Below are positions 50,075 through 59,085 of a stretch of 64,000 bases of DNA, one piece after another. The stretch's first letter is position 1. The number at the start of each line of letters is the position of its first letter. The position numbers and the translations under genes are program-made. The notes beneath the pieces were generated by a model. The model did not search any database. It saw only the letters and a program-made list of their open reading frames with translations, and was not told the DNA's origin. Source of the stretch: DATBGS01 sp036557885 (GTDB taxonomy: Bacteria > Chloroflexota > Ktedonobacteria > Ktedonobacterales > DATBGS01). The DNA lies in assembly GCA_036557885.1 (NCBI GenBank), contig DATBGS010000090.1:62001-126000 (forward strand). The letters are read 5' to 3'.

Positions 50075-51072
50075 TGAGTTCTGAGATTCTGGGCGCGCCC
50101 CTGCCGGGCGCGTCGGCGGCTGACCCACGAGCAGACTTCTCTGGCAAGCTTGCTGATGGGCAACCCGCCACGATTGAAGTAGCCAATGCCAGCAAGTGGT
50201 ACGGTGATAAAGTGGCCGTCTCCGATCTTTCTTTTGCGCTGGGGCAAGGCGTGACGGCGCTGCTCGGCCCGAATGGGGCGGGCAAATCCACGACCATCAA
50301 GCTGCTCACCGGTCTGCTGCGGCCCAGTCGCGGTCAGGTGCGCGTGCTTGGTCAGACGGTGGTCAATAACCCCAGGCTCTATCGGCGCATGGGCCTGGTG
50401 CCAGAGCAAGAGGGCCTTTACCCGTTCTTGAGTGTGCTGGAGTTTGTGGAACTGGCGGCGCGCTTGCATCACCTGCCCAATCCACGCGAGGCGGCTCGCG
50501 CGGCGTTGAGAACGGTTGAACTGAGTGAGGTGGAAAAGCGCCCGCTGGGGCAGTGCTCCAAAGGCATGCGCCAGCGCGCCAAGATTGCACAGGGCTTGGT
50601 CCATGATCCCGAAGTGCTGATTCTGGATGAGCCGCTGAGCGGTGCCGACCCGCGCCAGCGCCTGGCGATGATGGAGGTCTTTACGCGCCTGGGCGAAGCT
50701 GGCAAGACCATCCTGATCTCTTCGCATATTCTCTATGAGGTGGAGCGGATGGGGTCCAACGTGCTGGTGATGGTCAATGGCAAGCTGGCTGCCGAAGGGG
50801 ACTTTCACGCTATCCGCGCGCTGATGGATGACCGGCCACGCCGCGTGCGTGTCACCTGCTCCGACCCGCGCACCGTCTCAGCCTTTCTGGTGGCGCTGCC
50901 TGGAACGCGCAGTGTGCATGTGGAGGAGGGGTCGGTGATCGTCGAGACTGCCGCGCCGCTGGAGTTTTACCTGGCTGTGCCGCAGGCGGCTCAATCGGCA
51001 GGGGCGCATCTCTTCGGCATCGAGGGTCTGGATGAAGACCTCGAAAGCGTCTTCCGCTATCTTGTGAATTAA
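50074..51072 (+). CDS. ABC-2 type transporter ATP-binding protein 2
   Basis: 332 residues. IEVANASKWYGDKVAVSDLSF, GPNGAGKSTTIKLLTG, QCSKGMRQRAKIAQGLVHDP and VLILDEPLSGADPRQR are the functional motifs. Where the classic signature is LSGGQ, this has CSKGM, typical of ABC-2 exporters. The second ATPase of a two-ATPase, two-permease exporter. Confidence 0.9.
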   Translation: MSSEILGAPLPGASAADPRADFSGKLADGQPATIEVANASKWYGDKVAVSDLSFALGQGVTALLGPNGAGKSTTIKLLTGLLRPSRGQVRVLGQTVVNNPRLYRRMGLVPEQEGLYPFLSVLEFVELAARLHHLPNPREAARAALRTVELSEVEKRPLGQCSKGMRQRAKIAQGLVHDPEVLILDEPLSGADPRQRLAMMEVFTRLGEAGKTILISSHILYEVERMGSNVLVMVNGKLAAEGDFHAIRALMDDRPRRVRVTCSDPRTVSAFLVALPGTRSVHVEEGSVIVETAAPLEFYLAVPQAAQSAGAHLFGIEGLDEDLESVFRYLVN

Positions 51073-51085
51073 GGAGGTCAGCCCA

Positions 51086-51832
51086 ATGCAACCCATTTTT
51101 AGCTTAACCTTGCGGGCGCTTGCTCGCAGCCGCCGCCTGCTGGTGGTGGCGGCGCTGCTCTGCGTCCCACTCTTGCTGGCACTGGTCTTCGTTGCAAGCG
51201 AAGGCAGCGGTGATAGCGAGAGCTTCGTCGTCGAGTTGTTCGTTGGCCTCGTACTGCCGGTGCTGCTGCCGTTGACGGCGCTGATTTTCGCTACGAGCGC
51301 GCTGGGCGGTGAGGTGGAGGACCGGACGCTGCTGTATCTGACGTTCAGACCCATCTCGCGGCTGGCGGTGATCGTTGCTAAGCTGCTGGCATGTACGCTG
51401 GTGACAACAGTGCTGGTTGAGATTTCGCTGCTGGCGACGTATCTGATCGGAACACAGGGTTCTGGCAATACACAGAATCTGGGCGCGATTCTGCTGTCTG
51501 GCCTGGTTGGCTGTCTGGCCTATTCCAGCCTCTTTCTGCTGGTGGGTTTGTGGCTCCCGCGCCGGGGATTGCTGGTTGGGTTCATCTATGTGCTGCTCTG
51601 GGAGGGTATTCTGTCGCAGCTTTCCACTGGGCTTGCCACATTTTCGGTGCGCCGCTACGTGGAAGGGGCGCTGGATAGCCGCCTGGACACTCATGTGCTG
51701 GCAAGCCTGAATGCAGATGGCATTTCTCCGGTGAATATCAGCGGCACCACCAGCCTTCTCGTGTTGATGCTGGTCCTGGTTGGAGGGATGCTGGTCGCCA
51801 CCTGGAAGCTTCAGCAACTGGAACTTCCTTAA
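51086..51832 (+). CDS. ABC-2 type transporter permease 2
   Basis: 248 residues with six helices (~16-34, 47-70, 95-118, 132-155, 160-180 and 222-242). LGGEVEDRTLLYLTFRPISR is the conserved inner-face motif. It starts 14 bp after the second ATPase with AAGGAGG. Downstream is a hairpin and then convergent iolB. Confidence 0.85.
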   Translation: MQPIFSLTLRALARSRRLLVVAALLCVPLLLALVFVASEGSGDSESFVVELFVGLVLPVLLPLTALIFATSALGGEVEDRTLLYLTFRPISRLAVIVAKLLACTLVTTVLVEISLLATYLIGTQGSGNTQNLGAILLSGLVGCLAYSSLFLLVGLWLPRRGLLVGFIYVLLWEGILSQLSTGLATFSVRRYVEGALDSRLDTHVLASLNADGISPVNISGTTSLLVLMLVLVGGMLVATWKLQQLELP

Positions 51833-51843
51833 GCCACTCCCAA

Positions 51844-51893
51844 TGATGAGCGCCTGAATCAATAGTAACGTCTTCTGTTCCAGGCGCTCGTCA
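51844..51893. terminator. Inverted repeat at the end of the ABC operon
   Basis: Arms 51844-51856 and 51881-51893, 13 bp with one G-T pair, 24-nt loop. No T-run. It lies between convergent ABC permease and iolB genes. Confidence 0.5.
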
Positions 51894-52015
51894 CCAGGGT
51901 GACCGCTTGCGTAATTGATGAACTGAGCCATGCTTTTATAGAGGGGCGTGCGCATACTCGCTTGAAGCTCTGTGCACGTATTACAGCTTCCTGCTGCTGT
52001 GTCCTGGCCCCTGAA

Positions 52016-52924
52016 TCATCCCTGATGCTGGGTAATGTCGTAAAGAGGCACACGCAGGTCGCGCGACTGATAGCAGCTCTTGACCCAGACATGACGAGGG
52101 TCTTCGCTGTTGGCAAGCGATTGCGCGCTGCCCGCCAGCACGTTGAGATAGTAGGTGGTATAGCCGGGGGCGCTTGTCACCGGGTGGTATCCTTCAGGCA
52201 CGAGCACCACATCGTTATTACGAGCCAGTACGGTTGCATCAAAAGGCAAGCCTGCCCGGTGCAGTGGCGATTCCGGGTCGGTGTAGAGGCGCTGGAAGGC
52301 AAAGCCTTCCGCAGGCTCGATTTTGTAGTAATAGATCTCTTCCAGATCGGCCTCGACGATCTGGCCGGTCTGATTGGTCTTATGCACATCGTGCTTATGC
52401 GGTGGATAGCTGGACCAGTTGCCGCCGGGCGTATACGCCTCCACAACCACCAGTTTGTGACAGGGAAAGCCAGGCGGCAGGATGTTGTTGATCTGCCGCG
52501 TGACGTTATCGCCTCCGCGAATCTCAACAGCACACTCTTTGGGAGTGACCAGGCGAGGCTGGTGATCTTGATCAGTGGGCGCCCAGGCCACCGCAAATTC
52601 GGATGGGGTGTCAGCCGTCACTGTGAAGGAGGTGTGGCGCGGGAGATAAAGCGCAAAGGGCAGGCCGCCAAAGACCGTCTGGCGTTCGCCAATGCGCTGC
52701 CAGCGCCCCCGATCTGACTCAACCTGGATGGTACCACTCAGCACGACGATTGCCAGTTCGTGCTCGCCCGTTGAGGAGGTCCACAAGCCTTGGGCCGCCA
52801 ACCGGCGTACCTGGAAATGGATGTATTCCCAGCCCGCCTCCTCCGGGAGCACCTGCACAATCACCCCCGGCTCAGCCGAGTTGTCCGGATGAACCACCAG
52901 ATTGCTTGCATCATACTGGCGCAT
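52016..52924 (-). CDS. iolB: 5-deoxy-glucuronate isomerase (IolB-like)
   Basis: 302 residues of two cupin domains. EEAGWEYIHFQVRRLAAQ, SSYPPHKHDVH with metal-binding His, LEEIYYYKIEPAEGFAFQRLYTD and VLVPEGYHPVTSAPGYTTYYLNVLAG are IolB signatures. The enzyme works in myo-inositol breakdown; no other iol gene is visible here, so either the pathway genes lie elsewhere or it acts on another sugar acid. Start ATG at 52924. Confidence 0.92.
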   Translation of the reverse strand: MRQYDASNLVVHPDNSAEPGVIVQVLPEEAGWEYIHFQVRRLAAQGLWTSSTGEHELAIVVLSGTIQVESDRGRWQRIGERQTVFGGLPFALYLPRHTSFTVTADTPSEFAVAWAPTDQDHQPRLVTPKECAVEIRGGDNVTRQINNILPPGFPCHKLVVVEAYTPGGNWSSYPPHKHDVHKTNQTGQIVEADLEEIYYYKIEPAEGFAFQRLYTDPESPLHRAGLPFDATVLARNNDVVLVPEGYHPVTSAPGYTTYYLNVLAGSAQSLANSEDPRHVWVKSCYQSRDLRVPLYDITQHQG

Positions 52925-53085
52925 CGTTCACCTTCTTTTGCGCTCGCTCTGCGTTTTGTGCGATTATGTTGCCGCGATGCCTGCCTCCTGCGCAGGGATG
53001 AGAAGAATCACCTGTGCCCGCGCCGATGTACAGCCGATGAGATGTACAGCCGATGTACAAGAGAAGGCGATGTGGTGCTCACTTG

Positions 53086-53673
53086 CTAGAAAACAGGATT
53101 CAATTTCATGACGGTTCGATCAGTCGCTTGAAAGGTACCCGCAGAAATAAAGCCAGTCTGCCAGGAGTAGGAATAATCAATTTCCACCCCGATAGAGTCC
53201 TCGTTGGGGGGGCTATCTGCGCGTGCTGAAGCGGGCCAGGTTCCTGAAAGCAACGAGCCTACTGGGGGATTGGGCGGAGTTGGACAGCCTGGGTTGCCTG
53301 TGTAGACTTGTTGGTTTCCTGTTGAGTTGCCGTTGGCGTCGGCCTGATAGATGATGATTCTGGTGACGGTCACTAACGAGAGGTTCTGAGTGGCGGCGAA
53401 GATGGCGCCCAGGATAGAACAGTCAGCGCCGGGGTTTTGGTCTTCTTGCGCGCCTATGCGTGCTGCCTGGCGAGTTGCATAGGCGATGCCAAGGTGATTA
53501 TCCAACAAGGTGCCGAGATCAACAGCGCCAGCGAGGATGAGGAAAAGCACGCTTGCAAGGACGGCAAATTCCACCAATGCCTGTCCTCGTTGCCCTCGGC
53601 GTTTTCTCAGGGGATGGGGCTGACCCTTGTTGGACCTGGGAGTGGTGCTACGAAGGGCGTGTAGCTTCTGCAT
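53086..53673 (-). CDS. TadE-like pseudopilin 2
   Basis: 195 residues. After a basic N-terminus with KKRRGQRG-like residues, GQALVEFAVLASVLFLILAGAVDLG is the TadE-type prepilin-like helix with conserved Glu. The mature domain is beta-rich with several Cys. AGGAG with 6 bp spacing sets the ATG at 53673. It follows another TadE-like gene by 25 bp; no Tad ATPase or pilin is near. Confidence 0.82.
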   Translation of the reverse strand: MQKLHALRSTTPRSNKGQPHPLRKRRGQRGQALVEFAVLASVLFLILAGAVDLGTLLDNHLGIAYATRQAARIGAQEDQNPGADCSILGAIFAATQNLSLVTVTRIIIYQADANGNSTGNQQVYTGNPGCPTPPNPPVGSLLSGTWPASARADSPPNEDSIGVEIDYSYSWQTGFISAGTFQATDRTVMKLNPVF

Positions 53674-53698
53674 GGGCCTCTCCTTCTTCCCTGGCGCC

Positions 53699-54271
53699 TT
53701 AAAAGGTTTGTGGCTCAATGAGTTGGACAGAAACGCTGGATAATTGCAACTGGCCGCCAGCGGCAGAGACAAACGAAGTGACCCAGTTGTAGACAAAGGT
53801 GATACGGACACCTAAATAGTCCTGCGCGTTGAAGGTGGCGCTGCGGACGCTGGGAGGCCAGTTTGCCACGCCGCAGGCATTGCCTTGACCATCGAAGACA
53901 TCTTCATTGGCAGCAGGATTGCATCCTGGCGCAAGTGCCGGGACGGTGCCATTCTGGTCCGATTTGAAGATTTCGATCTTCTGAATTGAACTGAATAGCA
54001 GCCCAGGCCCAGGGTTTGTGGCACCCTGTATAGCTTGAATGATCTGGCTGTCAGCGGTTGCGCTGGTAGGGCCAAGAATAGCACCAACTCGCGCGCCTTC
54101 ACGCGCGGCAAAGCTGACGGTGTTCAGACTTTGATACAGAAAACAAAATTCCATGACGCCAAAGATGACCAGGAAGAGTACCGGGGCTATTAATGCGAAC
54201 TCTACCAGGCTTTGGCCGAGTTGCCGCCGAGAAGTTCGGCGTGGGCGGAGCACAGACTCTTTTTCGTTCAC
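53699..54271 (-). CDS. TadE-like pseudopilin 1
   Basis: 190 residues. LGQSLVEFALIAPVLFLVIFGVMEFCFLYQSLNTVSFAAREGARVGA read in order is a clear TadE family start with membrane helix at ~22-43 and AAREGAR segment. The outer domain is Asn/Gly/Pro-rich. Start at 54271. It and the next gene form a two-gene unit. Confidence 0.86.
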   Translation of the reverse strand: MNEKESVLRPRRTSRRQLGQSLVEFALIAPVLFLVIFGVMEFCFLYQSLNTVSFAAREGARVGAILGPTSATADSQIIQAIQGATNPGPGLLFSSIQKIEIFKSDQNGTVPALAPGCNPAANEDVFDGQGNACGVANWPPSVRSATFNAQDYLGVRITFVYNWVTSFVSAAGGQLQLSSVSVQLIEPQTF

Positions 54272-54470
54272 GATGTAACCTTCTCAACGTGGCACTCTTT
54301 AACGCCGGGCCATTTTCTATCAAACGGTGAGATACAAGCTGCTGCTCTCTTCGACCACCGCACTCAAGCAAGAGACGACTGGTGGAATTATAAAAATATT
54401 GGTTGGTGGAGGCAATCTTCCCCCCCAAAATGGCTAGAGCGCAAAAATGATGGGGCGTTCCTGCAATCGA

Positions 54471-54506
54471 GAAGCGGTCAGCAACTCGCGGGCTGCTGAC
54501 CGCTTC
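54471..54506. terminator. Hairpin downstream of leuD
   Basis: Perfect 13-bp arms (54471-54483 with 54494-54506), 10-nt loop, 38 bp after the leftward leuD stop. Only a weak pyrimidine tract follows, so intrinsic termination is possible but not clear. Confidence 0.55.
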
Positions 54507-54543
54507 TTGGTACAGATATGCTCAGGAGGAGATGGTTGCTGCC

Positions 54544-55164
54544 TCAGCGGTGTAGGAAGACCCAGGGAGTTTCCTGACGGCGGCGCTCTTCATAGCGCGA
54601 GATTTCGTCGGCGTGCTGAAGAGTCCATCCTATGTTGTCTAATCCCTTGAGCAGCCCCTCTTTTTTGAAAGAATCCAGCTTGAAAGGGAAAATGCGCCCT
54701 GAAGGTGTGGTCACAGTTTGGGCTGGCAGGTCTATGTACAAGCGATACCCTTCTTGCGTCGTTACCTCGGCAAATAAGGTGTCTATCTCGCTATTTTCCA
54801 GGGTGATAAGCAAGATGCCGTTGTTGAAGCAGTTATTGTAAAAGATGTCGGCAAAGCTGGGGGCGATGATGCAGCGGAAGCCAGATTCCCACAGTGCCCA
54901 GGGTGCGTGCTCGCGCGAGGAGCCAGCCCCGAAATTGGCGCGCGACAGGATGATTTGCGCGCCTTGATAGCGTGGCTGGTTCATCACGAAGTCGGGATTG
55001 GGCGTGTTTTGGCTATCGAGATAGCGCCAGTTGGCGAACAGCGCTGGACCGAAGCCGACGCGCCGAATAGATTTCAGGAAGCGCACGGGGGTGATGTCAT
55101 CCGTGTTGATATTTTCTCGATCAAGCGGCATGACCAGAGCATCGAGCGTATTAAATGGTTCCAT
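54544..55164 (-). CDS. leuD: 3-isopropylmalate dehydratase small subunit
   Basis: 206 residues. PLDRENINTDDITPVRFLK, NFGAGSSREHAPWAL and IIAPSFADIFYNNCFNNGILLI are full LeuD signatures. With LeuC it isomerises 2- to 3-isopropylmalate. It follows leuC by 48 bp in the leftward operon. Confidence 0.95.
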   Translation of the reverse strand: MEPFNTLDALVMPLDRENINTDDITPVRFLKSIRRVGFGPALFANWRYLDSQNTPNPDFVMNQPRYQGAQIILSRANFGAGSSREHAPWALWESGFRCIIAPSFADIFYNNCFNNGILLITLENSEIDTLFAEVTTQEGYRLYIDLPAQTVTTPSGRIFPFKLDSFKKEGLLKGLDNIGWTLQHADEISRYEERRRQETPWVFLHR

Positions 55165-55212
55165 GTCGGTGGCCCTCTTTGTGTTGCCTTTAGGAAACAG
55201 GTAAGAATTGCG

Positions 55213-56634
55213 CTACTCATCCACCTGCCAGGTGCGAATGTCAACAAAGTGTCCGGCGATTGCGGCGGCGGCGGCCATTGCCGGGCTGACCAGGTGGGTG
55301 CGACCACCTTTGCCCTGTCGCCCTTCAAAGTTGCGGTTGCTGGTTGAGGCGCAGCGCTCGCCGGGAGCCAGTTGATCGCCGTTCATTGCCAGGCACATGC
55401 TGCAACCCGATTCGCGCCACTCAAAGCCAGCCGCGCGGAAGATGTCGCTTAGCCCCTCTTCCTCGGCTTGACGTTTGACAGTGGTGGACCCAGGCACCAC
55501 CATTGCCTGCACTCCTTGGGCTACTTTGCGTCCTTTGGCATAGCGGGCTGCCTCGCGCAGGTCTTCGATGCGCGAATTGGTGCAGGAGCCAATAAAGACT
55601 TTATCCAGATGAATTTCGGTGAGTGGGATGCCTGGAGCAAGGTCCATATAGGCCAGGGCGCGCTCCCAGGCTTTGCGCTCGGCGGGGTCTTTGGCCTGAG
55701 CGGGGTCGGGGACGCGACCATTGACGCCGGTTCCCAGGCCTGGGTTGGTGCCCCACGTGACCTGCGGTTCCAGATGGGTCACATCCAGGTGAATCGTATG
55801 GTCATAGGAGGCGTCGGGGTCGCTGCGCAGGGAGAGCCAATACGTGGCTGCGCGCTCAAATTCCTCGCCCTGTGGGGCAAAGGGACGGCCACGTACATAG
55901 GCGATGGTACGCTCATCGGGGGCAACCATTCCGGCGCGGGCGCCTGCCTCAATGCTGAGGTTGCAGAGCGTCATGCGCCCTTCCAGCGTGAGCGCGCGCG
56001 GGACCGGGCCAGTAAACTCCATGACGTAGCCGGTGCCTACGGCGGTGCCAAACTGCGCCATCAGCGCCAGGGCGACATCCTTGGCGAAAACGCCGGGCGG
56101 CAGCGTGCCGTTGATACGCACTTCCAGGGTACGCGGGCGTTTTTGCAGGAGACATTGGGTTGCCAGCACGTGCTCGACCTCGCTTGTGCCGATGCCCATT
56201 GCGAAAGCACCCAATGCGCCATGTGTTGAGGTATGCGAATCACCACACACAACGGTCATGCCGGGGAGGGTGATGCCTAACTCTGGGCCAATGACATGCA
56301 CGATGCCCTGGCGAGGGTCGCTGAAGCCAAAAAAGGGCAGGTGATGCTCCTGGGCATTGCGCTCCATCGTAGCGATCATCTGAGCGCTGCTCTCATCCAC
56401 AATATCTTCGACGCGCCGCGAGCGCGTGGGGACGTTGTGGTCCAGCGTGGTAAAGGTTGCGTTGGGCTGTCGGACCTTGCGCCCTGCCAGGCGCAGCCCT
56501 TCAAACGCCTGGGGCGAGGTAGCTTCATAGGCTAATTGCCGATCAATGTAGAGGATCGTGGGTTCGCCGGGCGCCTCGCGGACGACATGGGCTTCCCAGA
56601 CTTTCTGAAACAGCGTTTTTGGCATGGTGGTCAT
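55213..56634 (-). CDS. leuC: 3-isopropylmalate dehydratase large subunit
   Basis: 473 residues. VVCGDSHTSTHGALGAFAMGIGTSEVEHVLATQCL, VFIGSCTNSRIEDLREAA and CSMCLAMNGDQLAPGERCASTSNRNFEGRQG in order give the [4Fe-4S]-binding Cys of the aconitase-like family. The start overlaps the leuA stop as ATGA. It needs an Fe-S cluster assembled in the cytoplasm. Confidence 0.96.
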   Translation of the reverse strand: MTTMPKTLFQKVWEAHVVREAPGEPTILYIDRQLAYEATSPQAFEGLRLAGRKVRQPNATFTTLDHNVPTRSRRVEDIVDESSAQMIATMERNAQEHHLPFFGFSDPRQGIVHVIGPELGITLPGMTVVCGDSHTSTHGALGAFAMGIGTSEVEHVLATQCLLQKRPRTLEVRINGTLPPGVFAKDVALALMAQFGTAVGTGYVMEFTGPVPRALTLEGRMTLCNLSIEAGARAGMVAPDERTIAYVRGRPFAPQGEEFERAATYWLSLRSDPDASYDHTIHLDVTHLEPQVTWGTNPGLGTGVNGRVPDPAQAKDPAERKAWERALAYMDLAPGIPLTEIHLDKVFIGSCTNSRIEDLREAARYAKGRKVAQGVQAMVVPGSTTVKRQAEEEGLSDIFRAAGFEWRESGCSMCLAMNGDQLAPGERCASTSNRNFEGRQGKGGRTHLVSPAMAAAAAIAGHFVDIRTWQVDE

Positions 56635-57815
56635 TCAGAACCCCTTACTGAAGTGCTGGCCGAAGAAACCGTCACGGTTTCAGCAATGCGGCGCAGGTCC
56701 ATCTCTTCTGCTACACGATTTTTAGAAAGCAGCACTTTGACCAATTCAAAGGCGCGGGTGACTTGCTCGCGGTCAAGTGTGTAGCCTAGTTCGCGCATTT
56801 GCGCTTCCAGCGCGGCACGCCCGGAGAGTTTTCCAACGTACATGCGCCTGTCGGCGCTGGTGAGGCCAACGGACTCCGGCGACATGATCTCATAGGTGCG
56901 GGCATCCTTGAGGACGCCATCCTGGTGGATGCCGCCGCCATGCGCAAAGGCGTTGGCGCCTACGATGGCCTTGGTCCACTGCGGCTGCATGCCGCTGAGC
57001 TTTGCGACCAGACGGCTGGTAGGGGCGATTTTGGTGGTATCTACGTTGACATCCACACCCAGGTCGGCGCGGCGGGTGCGGATTGCCATAACGACCTCTT
57101 CGGTGGCGGCGTTGCCGGCACGCTCGCCCAGGCCATTGATGCAGGTGTCTACGCGGTCAGCGCCGTTGCGAATGGCCTCCAACGCATTAGCGACAGCCAT
57201 CCCCAGGTCATCGTGGCAATGCGCGGAAATCTGGATGCCAGGGAATTCGCGCTTGAGTTCGGCGATGAGTTCGCCAAATTCCCAGGGCAGGGCAAATCCA
57301 ACGGTATCGCAGATAGTGACATGGCGCACGCCTTCTTTTATGATGGCATCGGCTACCTCAAAGATGAAGTCGTGTTCAGTACGGGTGGTGTCCTCCAGCG
57401 CAAAATCTGCGTTTGGGGTATAGCTGCGAGCGCGGGCAACGGCGGTGCGGGCGAGTTCCAGCACTTCTTCCCGCGTTTTGCCCAGCTTGACCTGGCGATG
57501 GAGCGGTGAGGTGCTGACAAAGGGCTGGAGAGCCGGATGCGCGGCATCCTTGACGGCTTCCCAGGCGCGATCAATGTCTTGCGGAAACGCGCGACCAATG
57601 GCGCAAATCTCGGCGTTGGAGACGTTGCGGGCAATCAGTTGCACCGCCTCAAATTCTCCAGGGCCGGAGATGGGGAAGCCACAATCCAGGGTATCAAAGC
57701 CCATATCGGCCAGGGCGCGGGCGATCTGGAGCTTTTCCTCTGGAAAGTAGTTAATGCCTGGCGTCTGCTCTCCATCGCGCAGCGTGGTTTCATAAAATTT
57801 GATGATGCGCGTCAT
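56631..57815 (-). CDS. leuA: 2-isopropylmalate synthase, short form lacking regulatory domain
   Basis: 394 residues. FYETTLRDGEQTPGINYF, FVSTSPLHRQVKLGKTREE, SAHCHDDLGMAVANAL and NGLGERAGNAATEEV are catalytic LeuA/HCS motifs. The GGGIHQDGVLKD motif follows. The chain stops where the ~120-residue LeuA_dimer regulatory domain would begin, so leucine feedback through that domain is absent. Homocitrate or other synthases of this family are possible, but the leuCD operon favours isopropylmalate. AGGAGG precedes the ATG. Confidence 0.88.
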   Translation of the reverse strand: MTRIIKFYETTLRDGEQTPGINYFPEEKLQIARALADMGFDTLDCGFPISGPGEFEAVQLIARNVSNAEICAIGRAFPQDIDRAWEAVKDAAHPALQPFVSTSPLHRQVKLGKTREEVLELARTAVARARSYTPNADFALEDTTRTEHDFIFEVADAIIKEGVRHVTICDTVGFALPWEFGELIAELKREFPGIQISAHCHDDLGMAVANALEAIRNGADRVDTCINGLGERAGNAATEEVVMAIRTRRADLGVDVNVDTTKIAPTSRLVAKLSGMQPQWTKAIVGANAFAHGGGIHQDGVLKDARTYEIMSPESVGLTSADRRMYVGKLSGRAALEAQMRELGYTLDREQVTRAFELVKVLLSKNRVAEEMDLRRIAETVTVSSASTSVRGSE

Positions 57816-57857
57816 AAGCGCCTCCTTTCTGTGACTTCAGCTTATTACCTCGGCCAG

Positions 57858-59012
57858 TTACTCCAGCCAGCTAAAAGGGTAGCGGTCATCGTCAAATTGC
57901 CTGGCATCTACCGTGAGCCGCAGGGGATGGAAGGTATCTACCATCACAGCCAGTTCTTCGGTACGTTCGGCGCCCAGGCTCTTTTCCACCGTGCCAGGGT
58001 GTGGCCCATGTGGGATGCCGCGCGGGTGGAGCGTGAACGAGGCAACTTCGATGCCTTTGCGGCTGCCAAAGTTGCCATCCACGTAGTAGATGACTTCTTC
58101 GCTGTCTATGTTGCTGTGGTTATAGGGCACAGGCACCGCCTGGGGGTGATAATCCAGCTTGCGCGGGCAGAAGGAGCAAACGACAAAGTTTGGCCCCTGG
58201 AAGGTCTGGTGGACCGGCGGCGGTTGATGCACGCGCCCGGTGATGGGTTCAAAGTCGGCGATGTTGAAGATGTGGGGATACAGGTAGCCATCCCAGCCAA
58301 CGAGATCAAGCGGGTGGTAATCGAAGAAATAGCTCATCAAGGCGTGGTCTATCTTGACGCGCACTTCAAATTCGCCGCGCTCCTCATGCTGTGGCAGTTC
58401 TTGCGGCAGGCGAAAGTCGCGCTGGCTAAAGGGCGCGTGCTCCAGCAGTTGGCCGAACTCATTGCGGTAACGGCGCGGCGTCTCGATGGAGCCGCGCGCT
58501 TCGACGACCAACAGGCGGGTTTCGCCCTTCTCTGGGACAATGCGATAGGTGGTGCCGCGCGGCAGGTTGACATAATCGCCCTTGTGGTAGGGCAGATTGC
58601 CAAAGATGGTTTCAAAAACGCCGCTGCCTTCGTGGACGAAGTAGAGTTCATCATGTTCGGCGTTGCGATAAAAGTACGCCATTGGCTCGGTGGGGCGCGT
58701 GACGCCAATTGCCACGTCGTTGTTGAAGAACAACACTTTCCGCCCGCTGATGGGGTCGCCGCCAGGCTTGAGCGGCTGTGTTTTCAGGCGGTGATGGCGG
58801 TGCGTGGATTGGTGCCACTCTTCCAATGGCAGGGCGCTGTGACGGGCGATGCGGGACACGCGGGTGGGCGGGTACTGGTGGTAGAGCAGCGAGAAGCAGC
58901 CCGAAAAGCCCTCGGCGCCAAAGAGTTCTTCGGAATACAGCGACCCATCGGGCTTGCGGAACTGGGTGTGTCGCTTGGGTGGCAGGCGTCCCAAAGCGTG
59001 ATAACTGGTCAT
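57858..59012 (-). CDS. hmgA: Homogentisate 1,2-dioxygenase
   Basis: 384 residues. Cupin-type core: FFNNDVAIGVTRPTEPMAYFYRNAEHDELYFVHEG with metal-binding region His/Glu, VNLPRGTTYRI, FPHIF-like segment with DLVGWDGYLYPHIFNI, and CSFCPRKLDYHPQAVPVPYNHSNIDSEEVIYY. It opens homogentisate to maleylacetoacetate. The product feeds the next gene's FAH. ATG at 59012 follows GGAG. Typical HmgA is longer by ~50 residues. Confidence 0.92.
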   Translation of the reverse strand: MTSYHALGRLPPKRHTQFRKPDGSLYSEELFGAEGFSGCFSLLYHQYPPTRVSRIARHSALPLEEWHQSTHRHHRLKTQPLKPGGDPISGRKVLFFNNDVAIGVTRPTEPMAYFYRNAEHDELYFVHEGSGVFETIFGNLPYHKGDYVNLPRGTTYRIVPEKGETRLLVVEARGSIETPRRYRNEFGQLLEHAPFSQRDFRLPQELPQHEERGEFEVRVKIDHALMSYFFDYHPLDLVGWDGYLYPHIFNIADFEPITGRVHQPPPVHQTFQGPNFVVCSFCPRKLDYHPQAVPVPYNHSNIDSEEVIYYVDGNFGSRKGIEVASFTLHPRGIPHGPHPGTVEKSLGAERTEELAVMVDTFHPLRLTVDARQFDDDRYPFSWLE

Positions 59013-59085
59013 GGCAGGCTCCGTTTCTTGTCTCGGATGAGACGATGGAGGCAATAACTAAGGCGAAAGAGTATCTATCAAGCTA

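Noticed and set aside
49109..50128. 339-codon minus-strand frame
   Set aside because: Gln/His-rich shadow of the ABC permease; no start site or motif.
57816..57857. Leucine attenuator or T-box before leuA
   Set aside because: Only 42 bp lie between hmgA and leuA; no leader or T-box motif fits.
57537..59057. 506-codon frame, plus strand, antisense to leuA and hmgA
   Set aside because: Long antisense frames arise from GC-rich codon use here; the minus-strand genes have clear family motifs.
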